Position numbers and translations under genes: made by a program
Notes under the pieces: model-generated
What the model saw: the letters and a program-made list of their open reading frames with translations, nothing else
Databases searched by the model: none
Told to the model about the DNA's origin: nothing
Part shown: positions 50,677 through 62,461 of the stretch, in pieces
Position numbering within the stretch: the first letter of the stretch is position 1
How the letters are laid out: the number at the start of each line of letters is the position of its first letter
DNA from: Henckelia pumila
Lineage: Eukaryota; Streptophyta; Magnoliopsida; Lamiales; Gesneriaceae
Assembly (NCBI RefSeq): GCF_033568475.1
Contig: NC_133123.1
Coordinates: forward strand, 17,718,622-17,782,621
DNA: 64,000 nucleotides
Direction of reading: 5' to 3'

Positions 50677-53600
50677 TCACTGTCTCATGTCAGACTCTGT
50701 CTCCCAAGTCGCTTCTTCGACGCCGTGACGGCTCCACTGCACTTTCACCAACGGAATCGACTTGGTCCTGAGTGGTTTCTCCTTCCGATCAAGGATCTGA
50801 ATCGGTCGCTCAAAGTAGCTCAGAGTCTCGTCTAACTCGGCTTCGTCAGGCTGAAGGATATGAGAAGGATCTGGATGATACTTTTGCAGCATAGAGACGT
50901 GAAAAACGTCATGAATACCAGATAAAGACGGAGGAAGTGCCAGCCTGTAGGCAAGATTGCCTATCTTCTCGAGAATCTCGTACGGCCCGATGAATCTCGG
51001 AGATAATTTCCCTCTCTTACCGAATCTGACAGTGCCTCTGAACGGAGAAATTTTCAGAAAGACTCGGTCTCCCTGATCAAAACTCAGAGGTCTACGCCTG
51101 ACATTCACATACTTCGCCTGTCTATCTTAAGCTGACTTCATTCTGGTCTGAATGATCTTAACCTGCTCTGCCATATCTCTAAGCATATCCGGTCCTAAAT
51201 CTGGTGACTCGGACAAGTCATCCCAAAACAACGGAGATCGGCATTTCTTACCGTACAATGCCTCAAAAGGCGCCATACCGATACTCGCTTGGAAGCTGTT
51301 GTTGTAAGAAAACTCGACAAGAGGCAAAGAATCCTGCCAACTAGCGCCAAAGTCTAGCACTACCGCTCGCAGCATATCCTCTAACGTCTGGATAGTCCGC
51401 TCTGACTGTCCATCGGTCTGAGAATGATAAGCTGTACTCAGATGCAATCGAGTACCAAGTGCCCCCTGAAGACTGTGCCAGAAGTGAGAAGTGAATCTAG
51501 GATCTCTGTCTGAAACGATCGACTTCGGCACACCATGCAATCTCACAACATTGCTAACATACAACTCAGCCATCTGATCATGATGATATGTCATCCTGTA
51601 CGGAATAAAACACGCAGACTTCGTCAATCGGTCGATCACTACCCAAATGGCATCGCATCCTCGAACGGATCGTGGTAGCTTCGTGACGAAATCCATGGAA
51701 ATGTGATCCCATTTCCATTCAGGAACAGATAGACTGTGCAACAGACCTCCTGGTCGCTTCCGTTCTGCTTTCACCTGTTGAAAATTCAAACACCGAGATA
51801 CAAACCTCGCTACGTCGCTCTTCATTCTCTTCCACCAGAACTGGTTCTTCAGATCGTTGTACATCTTACGACCTCCAGGATGAATACTAAACCGACTGCA
51901 ATGAGCCTCTCGGAGAATACGCTGTCTCAACTCCGAAATATCAGGCACAACAATACGGTTATTCACGAACAAAACATCATCTCTAACCTGGAATTCAGAC
52001 TGATGACCCGATCTGACTTTCTCTACTGAAATCTAGATGCTCGGCTCAGACTTCTGTGCTTCTCTGATTGCAACAAACAACTCTGGCTCGGCTTGAATAG
52101 CAAACACTCTGATAGTCTCCCTATCTGTTTCAAACTCTAAACCAGAAGTGCAACAATCATCGATCAACTGAGAAACACCGATAGTAGAAAGAGATAAAAA
52201 ACAAAGCTTTTGGCTCAAGGCATCTGCAACTGCATTAGACTTCCCCGGATAATACTTGATTTCACAGTCGAAATCCTTCAACAGATCTAACCATCTTCTC
52301 TGTCTCATATTTAGCTCTGCCTGTGAAAACAAGTACTTAAGGCTCTTATGGTCAAAAAAGATCTCGAAAGACTCACCATAAAGATAGTGACGCCAGATCT
52401 TCAGAGCAAAGACGATCGCAGCTAGTTCAAGATCATGGACCGGATAAAGAGTCTCGTGCGGTTTCAGCTGCCTCGATGCATACGGTATCACATGCTTATG
52501 CTGCATAAGAACACAACCCAAGCCTCGGTTAGAAGCATCACAATAGACTGTGAAACCTCCAGTACCCTTCGGAATAGAAAGAATTGGAGCACTGGTCAGT
52601 CTCCTCTTCAGATCAACAAAGTTAGCCTCACAATCTGGAGTCCAAACAAAAGGCGCATTCTTCTGAGTCAGCTGGGTAATAGGCTTGGCAATAGACGAGA
52701 AACCCTTGATGAAACGACGGTAATAACCAGCTAAACCCATGAAGCTTCGGATCTCCGGCACTGAAGTAGGTCTAGGCCAATTCATAACCGCTTCAATCTT
52801 GCTGGGATCGAAAGAAATCCCATCTTCAGAAATAATATGACCGAGAAAGACAACTCGATCTAACCAAAATTCGCATTTCGACAGCTTGGAAAACAACTGC
52901 TCAATTTGCAAAATCTGCAATACGGTCCTCAAGTGCTCTGCATGGTCAGTACGGTTCTTCGAGTAGATAAGAATATCATCGATAAAGATAATGACAAACT
53001 CATCTAAATAACGCTGAAAGATACGGTTCATCAAACCCATAAAAACCGCTGGGGCGTTAGTCAAACCAAACGGCATGACTATAAACTCAAAATGACCATA
53101 CCTTGTTCTGAATGCGGTCTTAGGAATGTCTTCCTCTCGCACTCTCAACTGGTGATAACCTGACCTCAGATCAATCTTAGAGTAGACAGAAGAACCCTGC
53201 AGTTGATCAAACAAGTAATCTATTCGGGGTAAAGGATACCTGTTCTTAACTGTAGCCTGATTCAATTGATGGTAGTCGATACAGAGCCGCATAGAACCAT
53301 CCTTCTTCCGAACGAATAGAACAGGAGCACCCCAAGGCGATACACTAGGTCTGATGTATCCCTTGGCAATCAAATCCTCAAGCTGCTCCTTCAACTCTCT
53401 CAATTCAACAAGTGCCATACGATAAGGAGCTTTTGAAATAGGTTGAGTACCTGGCACTAAGTCAATGCTGAATTCGATTTCTCGAGTAGGTGGCAAACCA
53501 GGAACATCTTCCAGGAACACATCAACAAATTCTCTAACCACCGGTAAATCTACCAAAGCTGGGCTAGATTTCAGTACATCAACCGCATAAACTAAAAATC

Positions 53601-55221
53601 CTTCTGCACCTCTCTGTAGCAAACAAGTCATAGATAACACTGAAATCAAAGAAATTCTAGATCGAGAACCCTTACCAAAGAATTTCCACTCGTCTGCCAT
53701 TTCAGGTCTGAACCTGACAAATTTCTGGAAACAATCGACTGTCGCCCTGTACTTGGTTAAAGCATCTATCCCTACAATACAATCAAAATCTGACAGTCCA
53801 AGTACAATACAGTCGAATTCTAACAAATTTCCTTCAAAACACAGTTCACAGTTCCTGACTAATCTGACAGAAACAATTCCTCCACCCAAAGGTGAAGTAA
53901 CAGCTACTACTGTAGGCAACAATTCAGTTGGCAAAACATGCAATAATACGAATTTCTCAGAGATAAAAGAATGGGAAGCACCTGTATCTATCAAGACATG
54001 AGCAGAATAACCGAAAATCGAACAGTTACCTGCTATAACATCGTCAGGTGCTGCTTGAGCCTGATCCTCTGTCAGAGCAAAGACTCGTGCTTGCTGTCTC
54101 GGAGGCTGATTTGCACTGGTACTACCTCCCTGTCTGTTCTGCTGCTGAGGCTGGAAAGAGTGCACTGCAGAAGACTGCCTCTCAGGCTGAGCTGCAGGTC
54201 TAGACGAACTCCCACTCTGAGCTCTATCTCTATTACGCTGAGGGCACACCTTAGAGAAGTGTCTCGGTTGTTGACATGTGTTACAATTGCCGAAGACTCC
54301 CACATACTGATCCGGTGAGTGTCTTCCTCCACACTTGCTGCAGTACAAGGATGATGACCCAGAACTCGGTCCTGAACCGAATTGCTTCGAACCACTGGAA
54401 CTGGACGAACTGTTCCCCTGCCTCTTGAACTGTTTACCTCTTGCCTTGTATTGATCTTTTCTGTTTCCCCCACTGTTACCACCTTCATACCTCTGCTGCT
54501 GGTTCTGATGCTGAGGTGGCTGATTCTGATACTAAGATGGTTGGTTCTGATACTGCCTCTGCTGCTGAGGTGCTACCTGATTACCTCTTTGCCTCCACAA
54601 GCCTGCTTCTGCTCCCTTTGCATGATTCATGGCATCCGCAAAGTTGTCTGGCCTAGCAGTGTTTACCAAAGTGAAGATGTCAGGATTCAAGCCATTTATG
54701 AAGTGATCTGCCTTAGCTTCTTCATCTCCGGCAATTAGTGGTGCAAAACGCAACAGACTATCAAACTTGGCAACGTACTCTTCGATGTTCAGATTCCCTT
54801 GTCTCAAATTGGCAAATTCTGCTCCCTTGTCCTTACGGTACGAGATAGGGAAAAACCGCTTATAGAATTCAGATTTAAAAAGAGTCCAAGTAACTTCCGT
54901 ACCTCTATTCTCTATTGCTTTCTTTGTCATGATCCACCAGCTCTTAGCAACCCCACATAGCTGATGAATGACTAACCTGATTATGCGGTCATCTGTGTAA
55001 TCAATGGAATCGAATAGCTGATCAATATCATCCAACCAACTCTCGCAGTCAACTGGATTTTCTGAACCCATCAATAATGGCGGATTGAACGACTGAAACC
55101 TCTTCAACAAGGTTTCCATAGGCGTTGCTGAAGCATCCAACTGATCAACTTCAGTGCTAGCTTGCTCAGTCGCAGGGATAACTGGCGGTGTGTTTCTGTT
55201 TATCACTCGACGAGGACCCAT
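50677..55221 (-). pseudogene. Gypsy-1 gag-pol polyprotein broken only by stop codons
   Basis: The frame starts at 55221 (MGPRRVINRNT) and stays the same for 4.5 kb, but stops interrupt it at 54532-54534 (TAG), 52033-52035 (TAG), 51127-51129 (TAA) and 50677-50679 (TGA). Capsid domain: about codons 30-190. Zinc knuckle [14 protein letters not shown] near 54285-54244. Protease with DTGASHSF about 53980. Reverse transcriptase with [10 protein letters not shown] about 52980. RNase H with YCDAS about 52550. Integrase 51972-51127 with an HHCC domain whose fourth ligand is lost (CLNFQQVKAE) and the catalytic DRLTK and SDRDPRF stretches. The C-terminal piece 51108-50677 has the chromodomain-like VKVQWSRHGVEEATWE. 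Not translatable as it stands, but recently so. Confidence 0.93.
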
Positions 55222-55502
55222 CTGATAATCAAAGGTTAGGACACGAGATATCTCAATCGCTACAATCAGTGCCCTTACAACCGCTTGGAATACCGGATAC
55301 CAGTCGATAACAGAAACAGTTATATCTCAAGTAGATCATGCTTTATAAATTAAATCACACAACCATGTAATTCAATAATTCTCAATAATAAAGCATGCTC
55401 GCATGGAATTAAGTACACAGTTAAAATAATTCAAACACATGCGAGGAGCCAATACACGCAGACTCGATCTACCCGCTCACTCTAGTTCGACCAAGAATCT
55501 TA

Positions 55503-55520
55503 ACTCTCTGATACCACTTA
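55503..55520 (-). other. Primer-binding site of gypsy-1
   Basis: On the minus strand, right after the 5' LTR: TGGTATCAGAGAGTT, matching the 3' end of initiator Met-tRNA over its first 11 bases. Confidence 0.8.
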
Positions 55521-55521
55521 A

Positions 55522-57568
55522 TGTGAGACCTCGGTTCTAAACAACAATTAAAGGAGTAATTCAATAAGAAGCAATTAAAAGCCAAGAGCATATTTTTTTT
55601 AAAAAGGGGACGCGCGGGCGTGCCGCTTGAGGCGCGGGCGCGCATGGCGTCCTGCTCAAGCCCTCGCGCGGATGCGCCACCCAAGGTGCGGGCGTGCCTG
55701 AAGCTCTGCCCAAAACTTCCGAAACGAAGTGCGGGATGCGCGGGCGCGCCACCCGAGGCACGGGCGCGCATGGCCTGCTGAATTGGCTCAAAACAAGCCT
55801 CCAAAAGTGCAATAACATAACCAAAAGAACTCTAACATGATCCAACTAATATATATCCAACAACATAGCATTTAAATACATAAAAGTGAAGAACACGCAT
55901 CGATGCTAGCTATTACAAGCCGAATACAGAATACAAGAGTTCTAACCACAAGCAAGACCACTTCCAATCCAAGTTCCAGTTCTTAACATGCTTCAAAACA
56001 TAAACTAGATTGTCATGCTAACAAGACTTCTAAACCGAGTCTCACTTCTACATCATTCCCTCAAAGCTAACCATGCCTCTTCTGACTTGATCCTGCCCCA
56101 CCTGTTGCCAAGTACACATACAAAACAAAGCAACAGCCGGATAACCGGTGAGAATGATAATCCCAGTAAAAGAAACATACAAGTAATACAACAACAAACA
56201 TGCTTTCAAAACAACAACAAAATCAATAACAACGTAATGAAATGCATGTCTTTAAACCGGGATATCAAATCTGATAAACGAGGGATTTCTGCTGTGCTTT
56301 TGGGATCCCGAGGATGAGATCACGTAACCACTCACCGAATCTCCCAATCGAGGTGGTGCCACGTATCCCACTCCTCTAGACTTTGAGCAACTATAATGAG
56401 TATGCTAGCACTAGGCGAAATGACTATGACCTAGGCCACTAAATTATAGTTCCCAAACATCTAAAAAAAAAGGGCTATTCTGCCAGCTGAAATCAAAGTT
56501 GGCTCAAGATGAATGCATAACAGAATATAAAACATAGCCATATAATAAAAGCTCAAGCAATTCAACAAGACACAAGTTCCTCATGCTAGAACAAGTGTAG
56601 ATGCAAGTATGTGCTTTTAAGGGAAACTCGAGAGCCAAATGTTCCGAGTATGCTATCCCGCTATCGATGACTGCTTTTACCTTTCAAGGCAGTAGTTCCA
56701 ACTTCTGGGAAGCTACAACAAAATATTGTATCAAAGTCTAACCAATCGAAACAACAACAAGGCTCAAGGTAATTATCTATACCGTTCTTCGTCCAAATCT
56801 CTGAAACGAACAAATGCTGTTAACCCTGGTCTTGACAAACTCCAAACGAATCTGTTCAGATACAAATCAAAGATCAATAACCATGATCAACTTACAAGCC
56901 AAGTTCAACAACTCAAAAACGGTTTGAAATCCCAAAACTCAAACCGACGGCATAACGGCTAAAAACTGAACAAACCGGAAACGCAGACAGCAGTTCAATA
57001 CCGATATAATCTCATAAAAATGCTAATACAACAACAACAAGGAAATCCCAACAAATCTCAAAACTCAAACTTTTGAAAATGGCTTCCAAAAATCACAACA
57101 AATCCAAACGTCGCTCTAATTCAAAACCGACAGATAATAAACGATCAGAACTCTGCCAAGAACAACATACTAGAATCTAGATCGATTCTAACAACCTCCG
57201 AAAAACAAAACATATTTGATCGGAGAAATACTTACGGTATAACGGAGCTCTCACTACAGTGATCACTAATCTGCCTTCAGAAATAAATTCCAACGGCCGG
57301 ATCGAGCTCAGACTGAAATCAGAAAGCTTGGAAGCTCAATAGAGCGTCTTCAATGGAGGATGCGTGCAAGGGGAAGGAGAGGGAGATAATGGACCAAGTC
57401 AAACTAGACAAGATAATATATAAAATCCATTAATTGCGTTTTAGTCCCTGAAAAATCCAATTTTTGCAAAAAGGACCCTGATCAAAATCAATTCGGCTCG
57501 CGAACTCTGCAATCTCCGATTAACTCAAATAAACTCATTTAAGATAAAAAAAAAAACGGGGCATTACA
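55522..57568 (-). repeat. 5' LTR of gypsy-1
   Basis: 2047 bp, minus-strand ends TGTAATGCCCC and GGTCTCACA. It contains three units of a GC-rich module (about 55605-55785) with GACGCGCGGGCGTGCC and GGGCGCGCATGGC; the copy in the 3' LTR is shorter by roughly 30 bp overall. Confidence 0.92.
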
Positions 57569-57807
57569 ATTTCTGTTTTGAATTATGTGTATTTTGAGTG
57601 AGCAGATGCAGAATGTGATATTGAGGATGAAGGGGCTGATTCTTGCACTTAATAAGAAGCTAAATTGGTTGTTGCCAAAAGTTTTGATTTGAATTCCATG
57701 TATCAGCCATCATATTGGTATAACAATAAGGGAAAGATTGCAGCTTCCAAGTAGAGAAATATTTCCATATTGGTGTAGGCTTGAAAGCCAAGTTTCGGGT
57801 CTTCACA
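57569..57807 (-). repeat. Start of the gypsy-2 3' LTR
   Basis: On the minus strand it starts TGTGAAGACCCGAAACTTGG directly after the polypurine tract AAGGAGGGAAGGA, and is cut after 239 bp by gypsy-1. Confidence 0.75.
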
Positions 57808-60757
57808 TCCTTCCCTCCTTATAAGAAGTTTCATCCTCGAAACTTGAATAAACTTGATCTTCAAAGAGATAGGGATACTTCTTATGTATCTTCTCTTTCA
57901 ATTCCCATGTAGCTTCTCTTTCAGTGTGATTTGACCATTGCACTTTGACATAAGGGATGATCCTTCGCCTAAGGACTTGATCCATGGTATCCACTATTCG
58001 TATAGGGACTTTCTCATACTTTAGTTTCTCAGTCAGATTCCCATCAATCAAGAGTGGTTCAACTTCAAGGACATGATTCGAATCTGAGATATATTTTCTA
58101 AGTTGCGAGACATGGAACACATCATGAATTCTTGACATACTTGGTGGCAGTGCTAGTCTATAAGCAAGCGTACCCACCTTCTCCAATATTTCGAAAGGTC
58201 CGACGTATTGAGGGTTCATTTTTCCAGCTTTGATGAATCGGACGACTCCTTTCATTGGTGATAATTTTACATATGCCTTCTCACCAATCTTGAATTCCAG
58301 AGGTCTTCTTTTCATGTCAGCCCAACTCTTCTGTCGATCTTGTGAAGCCTTGAGTATTTACTTGATAACCACAACTTTCTCCACTGTTGTTTGGACAAGT
58401 TCTGGTCCCGTAATAGACTTATATCCCACTTCATCCCAATATAGTGGTGATCGACATCTTCTCTCATACAGTGCCTCGTATGGCGTCATTCCAATACTGC
58501 TGTGATAGCTGTTATTGTAGGCCAACTCAATTAAGGGTAAGTGTTCGCTCCAATTATTGTTGAAGTCTAGAACACATGCCCTCAACATATCCTCAAGAGT
58601 TTGAATTTTTATCTCGGTTTGTCCGTCAGTTTGAGGATTGTAGGCCGTACTGAGGGTGACCTTGGTTCCCATAGCCTCTTGGAAGCTTTTCCAAAAACGG
58701 GACACAAACCTCGGGTCTCTGTCTGATAAGATACTTTCTGGAACCCCATGAAGTCTGACTATATTTTCCATGTATAACATAGGCAACTTATCCAAGTTGT
58801 AAGTCATACGGACTGGTAGGAAGTGTGCAGACTTTGTGAGTCTATCGACAATTACCCAAATTCTGTCATGGCTTTGCCTTGATTTTGGCAGCCCTACTAC
58901 AAAGTCCATGAAAATGTGCTCCCATTTTCATTCGGGAATTTCCAGGGGTTGAAGTAATCCTCCAAGTCTTTGGTATTCTGCTTTGACCTTTTGGCATACT
59001 TGACATCTAGAGACGAATTCGGCCACATCTCTTTTCATTCCGTTCCACCAGAAGTTCTTCTTCAAATCTCTATACATCTTTGTACTACCAGGGTGGATTG
59101 AAAATTTTGATTTATGTGCTTCAGACATCACTTCTTGACGAATATTATCAATGTCTGGTACACACAATCATCCTTTTATCCACAAGACTCCTTTCTCATC
59201 TGACTGAAAATCATTCGACTTCCCCTCCTTGACTTGTTCCTTGAGTTTTGTCAATAAGGGATCTTGATCTTGGTTTAATTTGACTGTCTCTTGAAGACAT
59301 GGTTGGATTGAAACTGAAATCAAGATCATTTTACTCATATCCTTTCGACTTAAAGCATTAGCCATTTTATTTGCCTTACCCAGATGGTAGCTAATGGTCA
59401 AGTCGTAATCCTTCAACAGTTCTATCCATCTCATCTGCCTCATGTTTAACTCATTCTGAGTGAGCAAATACTTGAGGCTTTGATGGTCAGTGAAAATATC
59501 GCTCTTGGAACCGTAGAGATAGTGTCTCCAAATTTTTAGTGCGAACACTACGGCAGCCAATTAGAGGTCATGAGTTGTGTAGTTCTGCTCATTTGGTTTT
59601 AATTGCCTTGAAGCATAAGCAAGTACTCTTCCATATTGCATGAGCACACACCCTAAACCTCCTTTAGATGCGTCACTATAAATGGCGAAGTCTTTGCCTT
59701 CTTCCGGTAGTATCAACACAGGGGTAGACGCAAGTCTCTTTTTCAGAGTCTCAAAGCTTTTCTCACAATCATCATTCCAGTTAAACTTAGAATTCTTTTG
59801 TGTGAGTTTGGTGAGAGGTATAGCTATAGAAGAGAATCCCTCCACAAAATTTTGGTAATAACCCGCTAAACCCAAGAAGCTCTGAATTTCGGTCACTGTC
59901 TTTGGTTTGGGCCAGTCAGAGATTGCTTCCACTTTCTTGGGATCCACAGACACGCTGGTCTCTGAGATGATATGGCCCAAGAACGTGACACTTTTGAGCC
60001 AGAATTCACATGTCTTGAATTTTTCATACAACTTTCTTTCTCTAAGTGTTTGCAGGGTGAGACGGAGATGTTCCTTGTGGTCTTCCTCACTTGGTGAATA
60101 CACAAGAATGTCGTCGATAAATACCACCACGAATTTATTGAGGAAGGGTTTGAACGCTCTATTCATGAGGTCCATAAATGCCACTGGAGAATTTGTTAAT
60201 CCGAAGGGCATTACTGTGAATTTGTAGTGTCCATACCTTGTCCTGAAGGCTGTCTTCGAGACGTCTTCAGTTTTGACCTTCAGCTGATGGTACCCTGATC
60301 GAAGGTCAAGATTGGAGAAAACTGTAGCTCCTTTGAGTTGATCGAAAAGATCATCGATTGTTGGAAGGGGGTATTTATTCTTGATTTTCATCTTGTTTAA
60401 CTCTCTGTAGTAAATACACAATCTCATAATCCCGTCTTTCTTCTTTACAAACAAGACAGGAGCTCCCCACGGCGAAGCACTTGGTCTGATTTGTTTCTTA
60501 TCCAACAACTCTTGGAGTTGATACTTTAACTCCTTAAGTTCAGCTGGTGCCATTCGATATGGCGCTTTAGAGATTGGTACAACACCTGGTACCAAATTAA
60601 TTTCGAATTCTACTTCCCTATCTGGAACAGTTCCAGGTAATTCCTCAGGAAAGACGTCTGGGAATTCTTGCACTACCTGAATATCTTCCATTCTACGTTC
60701 GGCTCTTTCATTTACTTCGTTAATCATAGCCAGGTAAATTTCCTCACCGTTCTTCAT
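57803..60757 (-). pseudogene. Gypsy-2 pol relic: RT, RNase H, integrase, chromodomain-like end
   Basis: One frame with in-frame stops at about 59561, 59168, 58928, and near 58320-58358. Reverse transcriptase (60757-59561) has [24 protein letters not shown] (Tyr where relatives have Asp), DLRSGYHQL and FIDDILVYS. RNase H starts at YSDAS and crosses the first stop. The integrase HHCC domain is intact here (HPGSTKMYRDL, CQVCQKVKAE; 59167-58928); the core (58909-58358) has DRLTKSAHF and SDRDPRF. The C-terminal part (58315-57803) has VKVQWSNHTEREATWEL. The terminal TGA lies inside the 3' LTR. Confidence 0.9.
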
Positions 60758-62089
60758 GGATTTACATGCTGGGAAGCAGATAAGAGGGATTTGCGTCCCT
60801 TGTCTATTCCTTGAAAGACGACTTCATTTTTGTTCGGCACCCGAAGCTTCACGTTCTTCCCTCTACAATCGACCAATGCATGGTTCTTGGCTAACCAATC
60901 CATACCCAAAATTGCATCGAATTCAACCATATTGAGTTGAATCAAGTTGGCTTCGAAAGTATGCCTATTGATACATATATTGCAGTTTCGGTGAACCTTA
61001 TGAGTCTCAATAGTTTTGCTAGTAGGAGTTGCTATTCTATAAGGTTCTACAAGCATTTCAGGTTCAAGCCTTAAATTCTTAGAAAATCTCTTAGATATAA
61101 AAGAATGTGTGGCACCGCAATCAAACAATACATAAGCCGTAAATTGATTGATCATAATGGTACCTGCCACGACATCATTTGCGTCATCAGATTCCTCTTG
61201 ATTGATGGCAAACACCCGATCATTGGGTTTGTTCTCTTTTGGCTTGCTTGGATTGGCACCAACGTTTGATCCAATTCCCACCTTCTTAGGCTTGGGGCAA
61301 TCAGCAATGCGGTGTCCTATCTTTCCACAGTTAAAAAAAGCACCGAAGGTTCTACGACATTCACCAGGGTGGCGAAAGTTGCAAATGGGGCATAGCTTAA
61401 TTTTTGCGATAGTCCGAGTGAAACCTTTGGATGGCCCACTAGATTGATTTGGCCTCTTGAATTTCTGTCCACTTTGGTTGTCTAAGACCGAGAGGGGCCT
61501 TTTATTTTTGTGCTCGTCCTCACGCCGTTTGATCTTCATCAATTCCAATCTCAACCGGGTCTTCTGTCAGGTTTTCCTCAGGGTCTTCTTCAGGTTCCTC
61601 TAATTGTTGCAACTCTTGGATCTCTTACATTAAGGAAACATTCTGTTCGTACAGCGCATTATTGTTTCCCTCTAGTTGCTGGATACGAGCAGTATTCTGC
61701 TGACGGTACTGTGCAAATTCGTTCACAACTTTTTGATTTTGTTCCTTCAACTTTTCAGCTTGCCTTGTGAGGTTGAAGCTGCCCTCGGAAAGCTGTGAGA
61801 TGGTAAGCTGAGCAGCTCTAACCTTTTCCTTATTCTCCTCATCTTGCATGTCTGCCCGAGTGAGATAAGTAGTATAGCGCTTGATATCTTCACGCAAATC
61901 CAGCTCCTTGATTCGGCTGGTGTTGATATCTTCGAGTAGCTCCGAATAGCGCTCCTCAAGTTTCTCCTTCTCTTGAGCTTGAGTTTCATTTTGTTCTCCA
62001 GATACTCCCTTCCTTTCTGCGTCGCGAGTTTCATCAACTTTTATTCTTCCAGCTTCATCCTAAGGTGTCAGATCACCGTTTTCTGGCAT
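60754..62089 (-). pseudogene. Gypsy-2 gag/protease relic lacking the capsid domain
   Basis: The probable start is MPENGDLTP at 62089, with a stop at codon 10. A coiled-coil rich in Glu, Lys and Gln follows (to a stop at 61625). From 61554 a second frame holds a linker KRREDEHKNKRPLS, a zinc knuckle whose first Cys is Phe (FFNCGKIGHRIADC), and the protease motif DCGATHSF (Cys in the place of the usual Ser/Thr). The capsid domain expected between the coiled coil and the knuckle is absent, so an internal deletion is likely near 61550. The frame ends at 60754, overlapping the start of the pol frame by 4 bp. Confidence 0.82.
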
Positions 62090-62461
62090 TCTGAAGCTAG
62101 TCGCAACATGCAAAGAGTAATATCAGCTCATGATCGGGGAGCCATTTCCTTGAACAAATCAAAGGAATAAATTTCAGAATACCATTATCAATTGCAACTT
62201 GGATCAATATAGCAATTATATTATCAATTCAGTGAAATAACGTATCGAGCGGTATTTTCGAGAAAATTTTTCCAAAAACGGAAATTTTTGAGATTACTAT
62301 ATGGGCAAAAAGTACAAGTCGAGGGTGTCGTGGGACAGTTCGCGGAATCGGATTTTGAATTTCTTATGTGAAGTTATAAACGTTTGAAATCTTTCCTAAA
62401 ACGGAAAAAACGCGATTTCGGAGGCCTAATGACCGGTTATTTCGGTATGAATAAATTCTAC
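62090..62461 (-). repeat. Leader and 3' part of the gypsy-2 5' LTR
   Basis: Non-coding; includes AATCGCGTTTTTTCCG and CCACGACACCCTCGACTTG. The LTR/leader border is not clear. The Tat/Athila-like LTR interrupts it at 62461/62462. Confidence 0.4.

Larger units (their letters stand above)
48557..57568 (-). mobile_element. Ty3/gypsy chromovirus 'gypsy-1', nearly intact
   Basis: Minus-strand element of about 9.0 kb: 5' LTR 55522-57568, primer-binding site, one gag-pol frame 55221-50677, polypurine tract and 3' LTR 48557-50569. The integrase C terminus carries a chromodomain-like motif, which with the domain order places it among the chromoviruses (Tekay/Del style). The sequences outside the two LTRs differ (GCTCC left, ATTTC right), so there is no target duplication, and the two flanks are different elements (copia at the left, gypsy-2 LTR at the right). 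Confidence 0.93.
57569..62461 (-). mobile_element. Ty3/gypsy 'gypsy-2', older and cut on both sides
   Basis: Minus-strand element: remains of the 5' LTR and leader (about 62090-62461), gag/protease (60754-62089), pol (57803-60757) and 239 bp of the 3' LTR (57569-57807). The rest of the 3' LTR is cut off by gypsy-1, and the 5' LTR is cut by the Tat/Athila-like LTR at 62462. It carries more damage than gypsy-1. Confidence 0.85.
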
